A stretch of DNA of 64,000 nt from Budorcas taxicolor (taxonomy: Eukaryota > Chordata > Mammalia > Artiodactyla > Bovidae): assembly GCF_023091745.1 (NCBI RefSeq), contig NC_068922.1, forward strand, positions 27,504,001-27,568,000, in the 5' to 3' direction. Below, piece after piece: positions 44,096 through 55,555 of the stretch. The position numbers were made by a program, and so were the translations under genes. The notes under the pieces were generated by a model. That model searched no databases. It was not told the DNA's origin and saw nothing but the letters and a program-made list of their open reading frames with translations. How positions within the stretch are numbered: the stretch's first letter is position 1; the number at the start of each line of letters is the position of its first letter.

Positions 44096-44935
44096 GCATT
44101 TTATTTGTGGCCACAGTGACCCCTTTACAAATTATATGCTTAAAATAGTCTCAGAATATGCAACAACTAAGCAAGATTTTCTTAGTCTTTTTAGCGTGAT
44201 TTGCAAACGTAAATTATGAAAGCCTAGATATTCAGTAGTACCTTCATTGTATGATAGGGCTGGGTTTTAGAATCATCCTTAATGCTCGATTGTGCCTTTC
44301 ATTAAGTGACCTTGGATGAGCTCCATGAATTCAGCTCTGTCACCCAGGAAATACCCATTTAGTTGAGTTTTAGTGAGGATTAGAACTTGACACTCTGGTG
44401 TGATGATTGACCACATAGTAATTATCTAAAATATGTTAGTTCTCCCCTTACTCTTAGCCAAAAATATGAGATATAAAATATGGAGATTCTGTAACATTTA
44501 ATATTGAGATATAATTCACATACCATACAGTTCACCCAAAATATGGAGATTTGAGCTTAAAACATTTTTCTGGGAAAAAATCAACTTCATAATACTTTTC
44601 CCACATCTACAAATACGTACACAGAAACCCTCTTAAACACCTCTTGTTAGGATTTCTTACCATCTTGATATTATTCCCATCTCTTTCCTCCTCCATCGTC
44701 CACCTCCTCACTGTACCCCTTTATATATCCTTACGCACAGACATGTACATACAGACTGAAGCAAGGATGTATCTTTCTTGTTTGAACGGAAGAATCAAGG
44801 TTGTTCAAAATGTAATGGGAAAGAAAGTCAGCCCCTTCTAGAATACTTATTAGGACTTACACGTGGGTTTGTGGACTCCTGGGGACCCAATGCAGAAGGA
44901 GATGGTTATATTTTCAGTTTGTGATTTTTCTATAG

Positions 44936-45112
44936 GAACTGCTACCATGTCCCACCAACCACTTAGCTGCCTGACTGAGAAGGGGGACAGCCCCAGTGAA
45001 ACCACAGGAAATGGACCCCCCAATCTGGCTCACCCAAACCTGGACACGTTCACCCCACATGAGCTGCTGCAGCAGATGAGAGAGCTTCTAATCGAGAACC
45101 ATCAGCTGAAAG
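44936..45112 (+). CDS. OPTN: Optineurin, first coding exon (start codon at 44947)
   Basis: Optineurin is a cytosolic and Golgi-associated adaptor that acts in selective autophagy (mitophagy, xenophagy), in TBK1 signalling and in vesicle traffic with Rab8, myosin VI and huntingtin. The exon follows a pyrimidine-rich acceptor (TTTTTCTATAG) at 44935. The ATG at 44947 (context CTACCATGT, A at -3) opens with MSHQPLSCLTEK, near identical to human OPTN, which fixes the start. It encodes residues 1-55 plus one base and ends at the donor AAAG/GTAAGC after 45112. Residue 50 is Glu, the site of the human glaucoma mutation E50K. The C-terminal part of the exon begins the N-terminal coiled coil and TBK1-binding region. 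It is followed by a phase-1 intron of 867 bp. Confidence 0.97.
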
Positions 45113-45261
45113 GTAAGCAACACCTAGCCCCATGTTTCTCCATTCACCCACGGCCTTTGGAAACACAGTCCTTCGGTAATAGCTTGTAGGTGAATCCCTT
45201 CGTCTGCACCTGGTTCCCTGGGGAGAGATAGGGCACAGGATTAGCTCTTAGTAAGACTAAA

Positions 45262-45455
45262 ACTGCTTCCCAGGGGGCTCAGTGGTAAAGAATCCGCCTG
45301 CCAATGCAGGAGACATGGGTTTGATCCCCGGGTCAGGACAATCCCCTGGAGAAGGGAATGGCAACCCACTGCAGTATTCTTGCCTGGAGAATCCCATGGA
45401 TAGAGAAGCCTGGTGGGCTATAGTCCGAAAGAGTTGGACACAACTTAGTGACTAA
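45262..45455 (+). mobile_element. Bov-tA SINE in OPTN intron
   Basis: A sense Bov-tA with head TTCCCAGGGGGCTCAGTGG and body to GACACAACTTAGTGACTAAA, lying between the first two coding exons. Confidence 0.9.
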
Positions 45456-45979
45456 ACAAGAGCAAGGCTAAAGCTATTCCCATTGTTTACTTTTGGATAC
45501 AGGTAAGAATAAAATTATGTATCTCTGGGAAATGGCAGAATGACATTTAGCCCTAAATTTAAAAGGGAAAATAAAAAGGCTGCTATTATTACAGAGTTAG
45601 TCCTAAATATTACCTTAATAGAAGGGATTCTAATATCTCCAGCAATACTTTTGGCAGAACCAGTGTTGGAATCCAGGAGTGATGGACCTCAGCCTAGCTA
45701 GTTATTAATAGACATTTTGTTGAAATAAATCAATAAAATCAATTTTATATTCTTGAGACTCTTGAGGGCAGTCGGTGACATTAGACCTCCTAGTCCTGTG
45801 TGAAAGCAGAAACTACTCATTTTGCTATGTAGTCTTTCCAGCTGACCCTGGAGCCCAGGCCAACCCTAGCATTTTGAGGTTCAGAGCTACGTGGTGAGGT
45901 GATCTATGGGGAGGTTCTCTTCATGACCCTAAGTCCCGTCCCCTGGTGTTTTGACGCTCTCCCCCTGAACCCCATGCAG

Positions 45980-46182
45980 AAGCCATGAAGCTAAATAACC
46001 AAGCTATGAAAGGGCGATTTGAGGAGCTTTCAGCTTGGACAGAAAAGCAGAAGGAAGAACGCCTTTATTTTGAGACTCAGAGCAAAGAAGCCAAAGAGCG
46101 CTTAACAGCACTGAGCCTTGAAAATGAAAAACTGAAGCAAGAACTCGGAAAACTAACAGGGAAAACTGAAAGGGCATTCGAG
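45980..46182 (+). CDS. OPTN: Optineurin, coding exon 2
   Basis: Acceptor CCCATGCAG/AA and donor TTCGAG/GTGAGT define a 203-bp exon that completes codon 56 (split G/AA, Glu) and runs to residue 123. The translation EAMKLNNQAMKGRFEELSAW and onward is almost identical to human optineurin. It is rich in Lys, Glu and Leu, as expected for the N-terminal coiled coil that mediates oligomerisation and TBK1 binding. Residue 98 is Thr, whereas human has Met (the M98K risk-variant position). The exon ends in phase 0. Confidence 0.97.
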
Positions 46183-47263
46183 GTGAGTAGACTGATCAGT
46201 TGTGACTGATCAGTTGTAATTTTATTATGTTCATATTTGCAGTGGGATCTTACTTATCTAGATTTCGAGATCAAAACTTTCAGTTCCAGCTAGATGCTGG
46301 CATTATCTTGAAAGAAGAGTGATGAGAAGATTGGTTGCAATTTTAAGGGTCATGTGCAGTCTCTGGTGAAGAAAAGAAATGGATCAAACTTTGACCTTAT
46401 TGATTATAGTCTAAAGAGTGTTATGGCTATAAATCAATATTTTGTGTTCATTATAGACAGTGCAGAAAGACCTGCCTGGAACCATTCAAATATTGAACTT
46501 TAGTCCTTGATATAGAATTACATTTTTAAAATCTGTCTCTCAGAATTTTCACTTATTGACTTTGTCCTTTCTCTCCATCTACAATAGATTCCTCACTTTG
46601 TGTTTTACATTTGCTTTTGAAAAATGGTTTGACAGGTATTATTGTGTGATATGAGGCTGTAAGGTCGCCACATTTCCACTAACTCAAAGAACCTGAGAAA
46701 TGTGCTTTGATACCCTTGAGAACGGATATCAAAGATGTGAATGAAAAGTCCTGTAGGTTTTCCAGAAAGGTCCCAATACTGGAAGAAGTTGAGATCGGAA
46801 GCTGGAGCTCTGGACAGCTTCTTTTAGTGTAGAGGATCTGTTGAAGCAAACTATAGGCAGGACTCAGAAATGAGTCCTTGGTACAAAGAGACACAGGATT
46901 CTTCAAAACCCGTGGTCATCAGTTTTTTTCTCTACAAGCTGTGCCTCCCAGGCCCCCACCTGCCCCCTACCTCTCTTAATTTTTGTTTCATGGACCACTT
47001 GAGGTGTTTGTTCGTTTTTAATTTAGCCTCTTATCTTCCTGACTTACGGAGGCTCTCAAGACCTCTCACTCACTCACGCTGACCTGTCTTTGCTGCTGCT
47101 TCTGCAGGCACCCCTCCCCCAGCCCCTCAAGCCATTAGGGTTGCCCCTGTGTTCTGTGAGGCACAGGAAAGGGAGCAGGAAGTTTCCACTGACATCTGCC
47201 TTTCAGTCCTCAGGGTGAGGCTGCGGTATGACTGATTCTGTCCTGATTTCACTGAATTACAGA

Positions 47264-47465
47264 CATGGTGGCTCAGAGGGTAAAGCGTCTGCCTGCAGTG
47301 CGAGAGACCCGGGTCCCATCCCCGGGTCGGGAAGATCCCCTGGAGAAGGAAATGGCAATCTACTCCAGTACTCTTGCCTGGAAAATCCCATGGACAGAGA
47401 AGCCTGGTGGGCTATAGTCCATGCAGTTGCAAAGAGTCAAAAACGACTGATCGACTTCCCTTTTC
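47264..47465 (+). mobile_element. Bov-tA SINE
   Basis: A sense, near-consensus Bov-tA (GGTGGCTCAGAGGGTAAAGC head, CTGATCGACTTCCCTTTTCA tail). Confidence 0.92.
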
Positions 47466-47500
47466 ACAGATATCATGGTGATCTCTAAAGAATCCTTTTT

Positions 47501-47954
47501 TTTTTTTTCATTTATTTTTAATTGAAGGATAATTGCTTTACAATATTGTGTTAGTTTCTGACATACATCGGTATGAATCAGCCATAGGTTTGTGCGGTGG
47601 TAAGTCACCGACTCAATGGCCATGAATTTGAGCAAGCTCCAGGAGTTGGTGATGGACAGGGAAGCCTGGTGTGCTGCAGTCCATGGGGTCGCAAAGAGTT
47701 GGACACAACTGAGTGACTGAATTGAACTGAAGTAACTTCAGTCGTGTCCGACTCTTTGCGACCCTATGGACTGTAGCTCGCCAGGCTCCTCTGTCCATGG
47801 GATTCTGAAGGCAAGAGTACTGGAATGGGTTGCTATTTCCTTCTCCAGAGGATCTTTCCCAGGGATTGAACCCACATCTTTTACATCTCCTGCATTGACA
47901 GCCAGGTTCCTTATCACTAGTGCCACCTGGGAAGCCACCATAGGTATACATATG
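47501..47954 (-). mobile_element. L1 3' end (antisense), 17-bp TSD, carrying nested Bov-B and Bov-tA
   Basis: A poly(T) start and antisense L1 3' UTR are flanked by TCTAAAGAATCCTTTTT at 47484-47500 and 47955-47971. Inside, at CCATAGG (47582-47588 and 47938-47944), sit a Bov-B 3' tail in sense (about 47590-47733) and a Bov-tA in antisense (about 47735-47936). Confidence 0.9.
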
Positions 47955-48291
47955 TCTAAAGAATCCTTTTTGACTTTTAACTACAGATTGCTAGGCAAAG
48001 GTCATTAGACTTGCTTTGTATTATAAAATGACATATCAGCCTGGGTACATTTCCAACACAATAGAAACACACAAAAAAGGGAAATTGTTGTTTCCCGAAG
48101 GCTAATCAATGCTAAGTGCTCAAAAAGTGATGAAAGACAGAAATAATTTAGTTGGGCTTGAGATTCCAGAGAATCAACCCTGGGAGTTTCGTCCAGAAAG
48201 ATGATGGACAGAGCCTTAACAGTGAAATGAAGAGAAATTTTAAGTGTCGCCTCACAAGGTGTTTTGCAGGTCCCTAATTTCGCAAGGATAA

Positions 48292-48502
48292 TTAAGTGTT
48301 AGTCATTCAGTAATGTCCGACTCTTTGCAACCTCATACACTGTAAGCTCCTCTGTCCGGCCAGGCTCCATAGAATTCTCCACCCAAGAATACTGGAGTGG
48401 GTTGTCATTCCCTTCTCCAGGGGATCTTCCTGACCGATGAATCAAATACGGGTCTCCTGCATTGCAGGCAGATTCTTTACTGTCTGAGCCACCAGGGAAG
48501 CC
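48292..48502 (-). mobile_element. Bov-tA SINE (antisense) with 9-bp TSD
   Basis: Flanked by CAAGGATAA at 48283-48291 and 48503-48511. Confidence 0.92.
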
Positions 48503-50157
48503 CAAGGATAAAGAAGAGATCCACACAATTGCAAAAAAGAAAATTAACCTGACTTCTGAGACTCAAGAGTCATGGCCTTATATCCCTGGTCCTCAGACAC
48601 TTGTTTAAAACTCTATTTCCTTCTTTTGTGGAAAGATGGTTTTTCAAAGTCCATTCCACTCGGTGTTCCGCTCAGTGTTCTCAGGAAGGTCAAGAGGATG
48701 GATGTGAAGGTTTCTCACAGGGCATAGTCATCCCCTTCCCTACTTGCTTCCTGGTTCCAGCTAGGCAGTACCTTTCCTTTTTTTCATTTTCATGCCTTTA
48801 AATGTATATTTCTGTGGTCTGAATCATTAGCAGGAGAGATTGCACAAGCTTTGAACTTTTCCTTGCAGACCTAACTCTTCAGTTTTATGAGTTGCTTTTT
48901 CCCAAAGCCTGTGAGAGTTTCCTAGCAAGGGGATGGTCCAGATAAAGGCAGAGCATGGTTCTACCAGTGTGAGGGGCACTTCCATGTCCCAATTACTACC
49001 TAGCCCTCAGTATCTTAACACTTCACGGACTAGCTGGTTTATGGTCCACACACATACCTTTCTGATAATTTTTTGGTTCTACTATGAGTCTTGGGCCTGT
49101 TTGCCATTCCTTATGAAATCTGTCAGAGGGTATCTGTGTGTGTATGTGGGTGAGCGGGTGAGTGGGTGAATTTTCAATGTTGCAGTCTTCTGGCAATCTC
49201 AAGTATACATATTTCCATAAACCCATGAGGGAAGAAATCAGAAGGCCAAGAAGGCCACAGCTGGATGAGACCACAGAGACCACATGGTACCAAGTCTTTC
49301 TGATCCAAGAAAACTGAAGCCAAGACATTAAGGGAATCTGTTCAAGGCAACACATGCTCTGATTAGCAGAGTGCAGACTAGAGTCTGTTCTCCCTTCTCC
49401 CAAGTAAAAACAACACATGTCAGCAAGCTCTTTCTTTTATGACTTTGTCATATGTGGTAATTGCAATAGGATGAACACAACAGGCGCTCGACATTAGGAA
49501 AATATTAATGTTTATTAGTTTATCAAGGGAAGCCCATTAATGTTTACAGAGGCCAAAATTAATTTTCCACCCTTGGTACCAGCCTCTGAATTTTCAGTTT
49601 TCTTATTTCTCACCAGATTTACCTTTAGCAACCTTAAAACACCAGCATAGAATATTGTAACAACCAACCTACATGCCTGGGAGGATTTTGGACCTTTCAT
49701 TGTGTTTTGCCATCACTGTACTGTCATGCCCTTCATGCTTTGGCTTCTGAGGAGAAATGACAAGTATGAGGAGAGAAGAGGTGGAAGGAGAAAAAAGACA
49801 AAAGCAAGAGGTTGAGTTGTGGCAGTTCTTTATCCTTATTTTCTGGGATTTGGGTTTGCAGTTTACTAGTCAACCATTGCCAAAGTCTGGTTGGTTATTT
49901 TTGTGATGATCAGATTATTTCTTTCAGCATGTTGAGGAAACCTTGCTTGTCATGAGTTTATTTTAACTTCCTATTATTTTCACACGACAAAGTAAATTTT
50001 TCCGTTTTAAATGGTATGTCAAAATAAATTGGCAAGGAAAAACTAGAATTCCCTACTGTAACGCACAGCTGTCTTACCAGTAGGCAGAGGCACGCGAGTT
50101 TAATGGCCGAGTCCTTGGCTTGATTCATTCATTCACTTTGCTCTGCATTGTTTCCAG

Positions 50158-50340
50158 GACATCATTGGGGACCCTAAGGTCCCCAAGGCAGAAGTGGAAC
50201 AAGAAGTGGAACAGCTGAAGACCCAGGTGGTACGCCTCCAAGCTGAAAAGGCAGATCTGCTGGGCATCGTGTCTGAATTGCAACTCAAGCTGAACTTAGG
50301 CGGCTCCTCCGAAGACTCCTTTGTTGAAATCAGGATGGCT
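50158..50340 (+). CDS. OPTN: Optineurin, coding exon 3 (contains the LIR)
   Basis: Acceptor GTTTCCAG/GAC and donor ATGGCT/GTAAGT bound a 183-bp in-phase exon for residues 124-184. It carries the leucine-zipper-like stretch (QLKTQVVRLQAEKADLLGIV, about residues 144-163) in the Rab8-binding region. It ends with the LC3-interacting motif F178-V-E-I181, preceded by Ser177 and acidic residues. In human optineurin TBK1 phosphorylates Ser177 to raise LC3 affinity, and all these residues are kept here. The first 20 residues (IIGDPKVPKAEVEQEVEQ) are less conserved than the rest, as in other mammals. Confidence 0.97.
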
Positions 50341-52578
50341 GTAAGTGTGTTGGTTTTGGTTTTGTCTTAAGCAAGTTACAAAACCTCACCTAGACAACTG
50401 CTAGAAATATCACCGCTTCCTTTCAACACGGGAAAGCCAAACAGTGGGGAAATTTCAGCGTAGTCAGCATAAATATAAAACATCATGCTTGTGGCTATCA
50501 CAGCTGAAATGGAAAATACTGATTACCTTTTATGACTGAAGAGATAGTCCTTTTTCCCCCAGTACATCCTGAATAATTTATCTGACCTAAAAAGAGGAAA
50601 AAAAAAAGGTATAAACTTGTTCAGCCCAGGTTTCAAAGCTGTGTTCAGCATTTCACTTAGGTAAGCAGAGTCATGATCAGATGCAGTAAAATCAAAAGGC
50701 TCGCCACTTACTAATCATAGAACCCTCTTTTCAGACAAAGTCTTACGAAGAACGTAGGTATATTAAAAATAAGAAGTAGAGAAAAGCAAGAGCAGAGGTG
50801 CTCTGGTTGTAGCCGCAGGGAATACCCGACTTCTCCCTCCCCTCCAACAGCAGCTGCTAGGGAAGCGCCAAGAACAGATTCTGAAGCCAGCATTATCTTA
50901 CTGGCTTTTATGTCCAGCCCCAAATGAAGCAAGCTGGGCGAGGCAGCACAGACCGGCCTGTTCTGATGGGAAGCATGTGTCGACGGGTAGCTGGTGTGTG
51001 GGCAGTCCTGCTAGAAGGGAAACATCCTTCTTTGCTACTAGAAAAAAAAAATGGAATACAGATTGAGGGAGATAAGCAGAAGAGGGTCCAATCCTTCACT
51101 GTACAGTCAGTCCAGCTTTGTCAGAGCACACGTCTGATACAGGAAGAGAGCTTAACTGTGTCTCTGGAAGAGAAAACCCTACATGTAGGCAAGTGGGGGT
51201 GAAGCGGGGCGAAGTGCACCTTAGAAAAACCTCAACTACTGGATATGTCTGAAATACCAGAGCATGACTCTCTTTACTTTATCATTTATTTGCTGCACTA
51301 AAGATGAACAGAAGTGAAAAATGGCTCTTAATAACCCTGCCCCCATGCCTCTCAGAAATTTTAGGTGACTAGGGGCTGAAGTCAAGAGAAAATACTAATC
51401 AGGAAGTACCCTGTGTCAGAGCACTCATTCTGCACACGAGCAAAGATTATGAAAACATTGATCAAAGAGCTTTCACCTTCTGCAAATAACTGATAAAATC
51501 CAGGAAGTCCAAGGAGCGTACAAGAAGTTTCCAAATGAGGCTTCTTTCTTTGGGGTGCATGGTTACCATAATGTTCCCCCTCACTGATGAGTGACAGTTA
51601 TTTCTAGTGTAAACATGTTTTTCTTGCCTTGCTCCTATGAACAGAAAAACACTGCCCAAGACTTAGGAACAGTGTGCGTATACAGAACTATCTAGAACCA
51701 CCTCTGTATTTTTCCACTAGCTCACTGGACTAGAAATGTCTTTCAAATCGTTGAAGTGGTCCTGGCCCCCACTGCTCCCTAAGTGGCCCAAAAAGCAGAT
51801 GAACTTCAAATGGGAGCCAGCCTTTCGCCCTGTGAGCCTTGCCCACAGAAGACAGCCTTCTTTCCAAGTGGCTTCAGCAAGTTCTAGCATTTTGCATTTT
51901 ATTTTTTTATTTTTTCAGATTTATTTGTTTATTTCTGGCTGCTCTGGGTCTTTGTGGTTGTGCACGGGCTTTCTCTACTTGCAGCGAGTGGGAGCTATTC
52001 TTCTCATTGCAGTGGCTTCTCCTGTTGCGGAACATAAGCTGTAGGTGCATGAGCTCAGTGGTTGTGGTACATGTGCCCAGTTGCTCTGTAACATGTGAAA
52101 TTTTTCCAGACCAGGGATTGAACCCGTGTCCTGCATTGGCAGGTAGATTCTTAACCACTATACTACCAGGGAAGTCCCACATTTTGCGTTTTGAAGGAGT
52201 GTGTGGGAAAAGTATGTGGAATTGTCATTAGCTGTGTGTGACCTTAACTTGTAGAGAAGGGAACTGCCAACGAGAGAGAGAGAGAGGAGATAAGCTTTCC
52301 TGTATGTGGGGCCAGGATGACTGTGCTGAATGAGAGGAGCCGGGCCTTCTCGTCTTCGTCTGGATATTTATAATCCTGACGGGGCATGCAGGTTGCGGGA
52401 AGGATAAACTTCCATTCCATTTGAGTGACTGAATTGAAGCATCTCACATTTCTGTGTTTGGTAGATTCCTTGGGTTATGTGTCATCCAAATTCTTGATCT
52501 TTCGCCTTTTTCTCTTTTGCTGGAGAATTTGTCTTACAGGCATGCTATGTTAAATCTCTCTCATTTCTGCTTTTATAG
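50341..52578 (+). other. OPTN: OPTN intron
   Basis: Apart from the CHR-type SINE at 51893-52178 and a (GA)n tract at 52271-52288, nothing was recognised. Confidence 0.6.
51893..52178 (-). mobile_element. CHR-1-type SINE (antisense)
   Basis: CTGCTCTGGGTCTTTGTGGT, GGCTTTCTCTACTTGCAGCG and the head CTTAACCACTATACTACCAG mark a nearly full-length antisense cetartiodactyl CHR SINE. Confidence 0.85.
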
Positions 52579-52652
52579 GAGGGCGAAGCAGATGTGGCAG
52601 CAAAAGAAATCAAGACAAGTCCTAGGCCCACAAGAACTGATTCCGTTGACAT
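52579..52652 (+). CDS. OPTN: Optineurin, coding exon 4
   Basis: Acceptor TTTTATAG/GAGG starts the exon. I place the donor at GACAT/GTACGT after 52652, giving 74 bp, the same as the human exon (coding 553-626) and leaving phase 2. It encodes EGEADVAAKEIKTSPRPTRT and onward (residues 185-208 plus two bases), a Ser/Pro-rich linker between the LIR and the next coiled coil. A competing GT four bases downstream (52657) would leave phase 0 and does not join the next exon in frame. Confidence 0.9.
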
Positions 52653-54483
52653 GTACGTGAAGACAGAGTCGGGCTGTCAGACAGGCACGCTGGGCAGTCT
52701 TGTCACTTTCGGCTCACCCCTGAGAGGCCAAACACGGTGGGCTGAAAAAGCCACTTACTGATTTACACTGGGGCCTTTCCAGAATGTTCAGTTTGAATGC
52801 TATTCATATTTATTGTTGCAGCCCACTAGTAGAGAATAAAAACTATGTTTGGTGCCTTGGTAGGCTAACTAACCCCTCACCACTATGTGTAGAGGTGTTT
52901 CATCTCCATCAGGTGAGAAGTGAAAACAAGCTTGTTCTCAGCTAAGAGACCCATATTTCCTAATGTGTTTATGAGTGCAGTCTGCCCCGGACCAGGCTGC
53001 CCAGCTGATATGAGCAATATTTCCTTTTTCTCTTCCCCGTTCATTCCCAAGTACAAGGCAAAGTGACTAATAGAGGATGGTCTTCCATAACAATGACTGT
53101 TGTTGCTCTGGGTGATTGCTGGTTTTTTGAAAGTGCCCAGATATCTTACCTGGGGAATCTTCAGTAGACTTGTGCCTCGTAGACAGCCATCTTAAATTGT
53201 AGGGGGACCTTAAGGAGGCGATGGCAGGGGATCTGGGCACCTGAGTCTCTTACAAGTAGCTGTGACCCAGAATGTGCTATTACCTTATCCCCTGTAAGCA
53301 GGTTAACTACTGTATGAATCTGCTTAAGAAGATTTACCTGGAATTTCCCTAAGCATCTCTTCCTTCAGAGACTTTTAATATCTTTTTTCTATAACTTGAT
53401 GAATAGACTTAATAAAAATGTTTTTTTTCCATCAGTTATGCTGCCAAGCCCTTGTATAAGGCAAAAAATCAGGATTAGATTTCTTTCACCAAACAGGGCA
53501 GTTGGCAGAAATGAAAGTTACTCCCTTTTTTAGTTAGAAATAACTACCCCTGCCCCCCATATTGCTTTTTTAATATCAGAAGACTTTCCTGAAAGTGGTG
53601 GGAAGAAAGAAAGCCATGTTTGAAATTTCTAAGCCACTTCCTCCTCATGTATAGCTGTGTGAATACCACTTCTCCTTTTAAACCACACAGCTGTGTTTTT
53701 AATAACAGCTTCTTTTCCTTGTTTGAAAGTATTTTAAGGAGTCAGAGATTGATCTCCAGAGTTGAAGTTTGAGCTTTGGTGATGGGAACTGAGATTGAAT
53801 CCTGAATCCTGGCTCTTTGTTAGATGCGAACTTGGGTAGGTTACTGAAGGCATAGCTGCTATTAGCATCAGCGTAGCTTTCCAGAATGTTTAGTTACTGC
53901 AGTGATGGCCGTGGTTTTCTTCATCATTGAACTGCCTCTTGATTTAATCTGAGTTTGAAGTCAAGAAATATATTTGACATACCAACAGTGCCTACATTTC
54001 TGTGCTCTAGTTATTAGAAACCAAAAACAAAAATGTTTTTTCTTCTCCTGACTTGAGAATGTGGTGTTTTCTCTCAAGCTGGAGAAAGACCAGCGGTCTG
54101 CATGTCACCACAGGCAGCACCTGTGTGACTGGGCCTCTTGGAGATGAGTCCTCTAGGAAAGCAGGGCTGCAAAACTAGGGCTCCCTCGGCTCCACTGCCT
54201 CTGTGGGTCCTGGGGTCTGGTGCCGCGGACACTGACCACGTGGAGGGAGTGAGCACGTGTGGAGTAAGGTGAGCCTACTCATCAGCCTCACCCCTTCCCC
54301 GGACAGCGTGGAGGACCCAGGGGCTGGTTGTCACCAGGCCAGCTGTGCTTGGTCTGTAAATGAGAATTAACTGGAGAATGTTCTGGAAAGCTGTTCCTTT
54401 TAACTAGTTCCAGTAATACCCTTAGACTCTGACATTTTCATATTCTCTTGAAACCTTTTAACCTTTCTGCTGTCCTGATGCAG
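52653..54483 (+). other. OPTN: OPTN intron, no recognised repeat
   Basis: Single-copy-looking throughout. An AATAAA at about 53412 and a hydrophobic-looking frame at 54074-54256 (minus strand) are not supported as features. Confidence 0.5.
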
Positions 54484-54618
54484 GAGCAAATCTGCAGAAG
54501 GTACCAAGAATTATGTGGAGTTTGAGGAATTAACTGTGAGCCAGCTCCTGCATTGTCTAAGGGAAGGAAACCAGAAGGTGGAGAGACTTGAAGTTGCCCT
54601 CAAGGAAGCCAAAGAAAG
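54484..54618 (+). CDS. OPTN: Optineurin, coding exon 5 (short 5' end)
   Basis: Acceptor CTGATGCAG/GAGC and donor GAAAG/GTAATA give 135 bp. Joined to the previous exon the frame reads M-S-K-S-A-E-G-T-K-N-Y, then VEFEELTVSQLLHCLREGNQ, clearly optineurin coiled-coil sequence. Human optineurin has six more residues (A-L-S-K-Y-R) at this junction. The DNA just upstream of the present acceptor still aligns with that human exonic segment but lacks an AG at the human acceptor position. The exon ends in phase 2. Confidence 0.93.
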
Positions 54619-54674
54619 GTAATAAGGAAAGAAATAAGCAACATGGAAAATAATACATTGCTTTTTCAGTGGCT

Positions 54675-55555
54675 TTCAGTTCAGTTCAGTCGCTCAGTCA
54701 TGTCTAACTCTTTGCAACCCCATGAACCGCAGCACGCCAGGCCTCCCTGTCCATCCCAACTCCCAGAGTTTATCCAAACTCATGTCCATTGAGTCGGTGA
54801 TGCCACCCAACCATCTCATCCTCTGTCATCCCCTTCTCCTCCTGCCCCTAATCCCTCCCAGCATCAGGGTCTTTTCAAATAAGTCAGCTCTTCACATCAG
54901 GTGGCCAAAGTACTGGAGTTTCAGCTTCCACATCAGTTCTTCCAAAGAACACCCAGGACTGATCTCCTTTAGGATGGACTGGTTGGATCTCTTTGCAGTC
55001 CAAGGAACTCGCAAGAGTCTTCTCTGACACCACAGTTCAAAAGCATCAATTCTTTAGCACTCAGCTTTCTTCACAGTCCAACTCTCATGTCCATACATGA
55101 CTACTGGAAAAACCATAGCCTTGACTAAACGGGCCTTTGTTGGCAAAGCAATGTCTCTGCTTTTTAATATGCTGTCTAGGTTGGTCATAACTTTCCTTCC
55201 AAGGAGTAAGTGTCTTTTAATTTCATGGCTGCAGTCACCATCTGCAGTGATTTTGGAGCCCCCAAAAATAAAGTCGGCCACTGTTTCCAGTGGTTCCCCA
55301 TCTATTTGCCATGCAGTGATGGGCCTGGATGCCATGATCTTCGTTTTCTGAATGTTGAGCTTTAAGCCAACTTTTTCACTCTCCTCTTTCACTTTCATCA
55401 AGAGGCTCTTTAGTTCCTCTTCACTTTCTGCCATAAGGGTGGTGTCATCTGCATGTCTGTGGTTATTAATATTTCTCCCGGCAATCTTGATTCTAGCTTG
55501 TGCTTCCTCCAGCCCAGCATTTCTCATGATGTACTCTACATGTAAGTTAAATAAG
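54675..55555 (-). mobile_element. Bov-B 3' part (antisense) in OPTN intron
   Basis: Antisense Bov-B with the 3' tail at 54675, a minus-strand coding remnant at 55054-55527 (Y-A-D-D-equivalent changed to H-A-D-D near 55448-55460) and 5' truncation at 55555, where antisense L1 begins. Confidence 0.93.

Larger units (their letters stand above)
38494..44935 (+). other. OPTN: OPTN first intron (inferred)
   Basis: Mostly single-copy-looking DNA with a few repeats: a Bov-tA at 39275-39385, a 16-A run at 39574-39589, L2-like DNA at 40605-40760, a polypyrimidine stretch at 42546-42625, a 28-bp tandem duplication at 43190-43245, a Bov-tA at 43968-44095 and an L1M scrap at 44497-44545. I see no coding exon. 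Untranslated exons could hide here. Confidence 0.55.
46183..50157 (+). other. OPTN: OPTN intron with nested repeats
   Basis: Repeats at 47264-47465, 47501-47954 and 48292-48502 are listed separately. The remainder, including 48512-50157, shows no exon or gene. Confidence 0.6.

Noticed and set aside
52657..52658. Alternative OPTN donor four bases downstream (TAC/GTGAAG)
   Set aside because: It would leave phase 0 and shift the next exon out of the conserved frame. GACAT/GTACGT at 52652/52653 keeps the frame and the human exon length.
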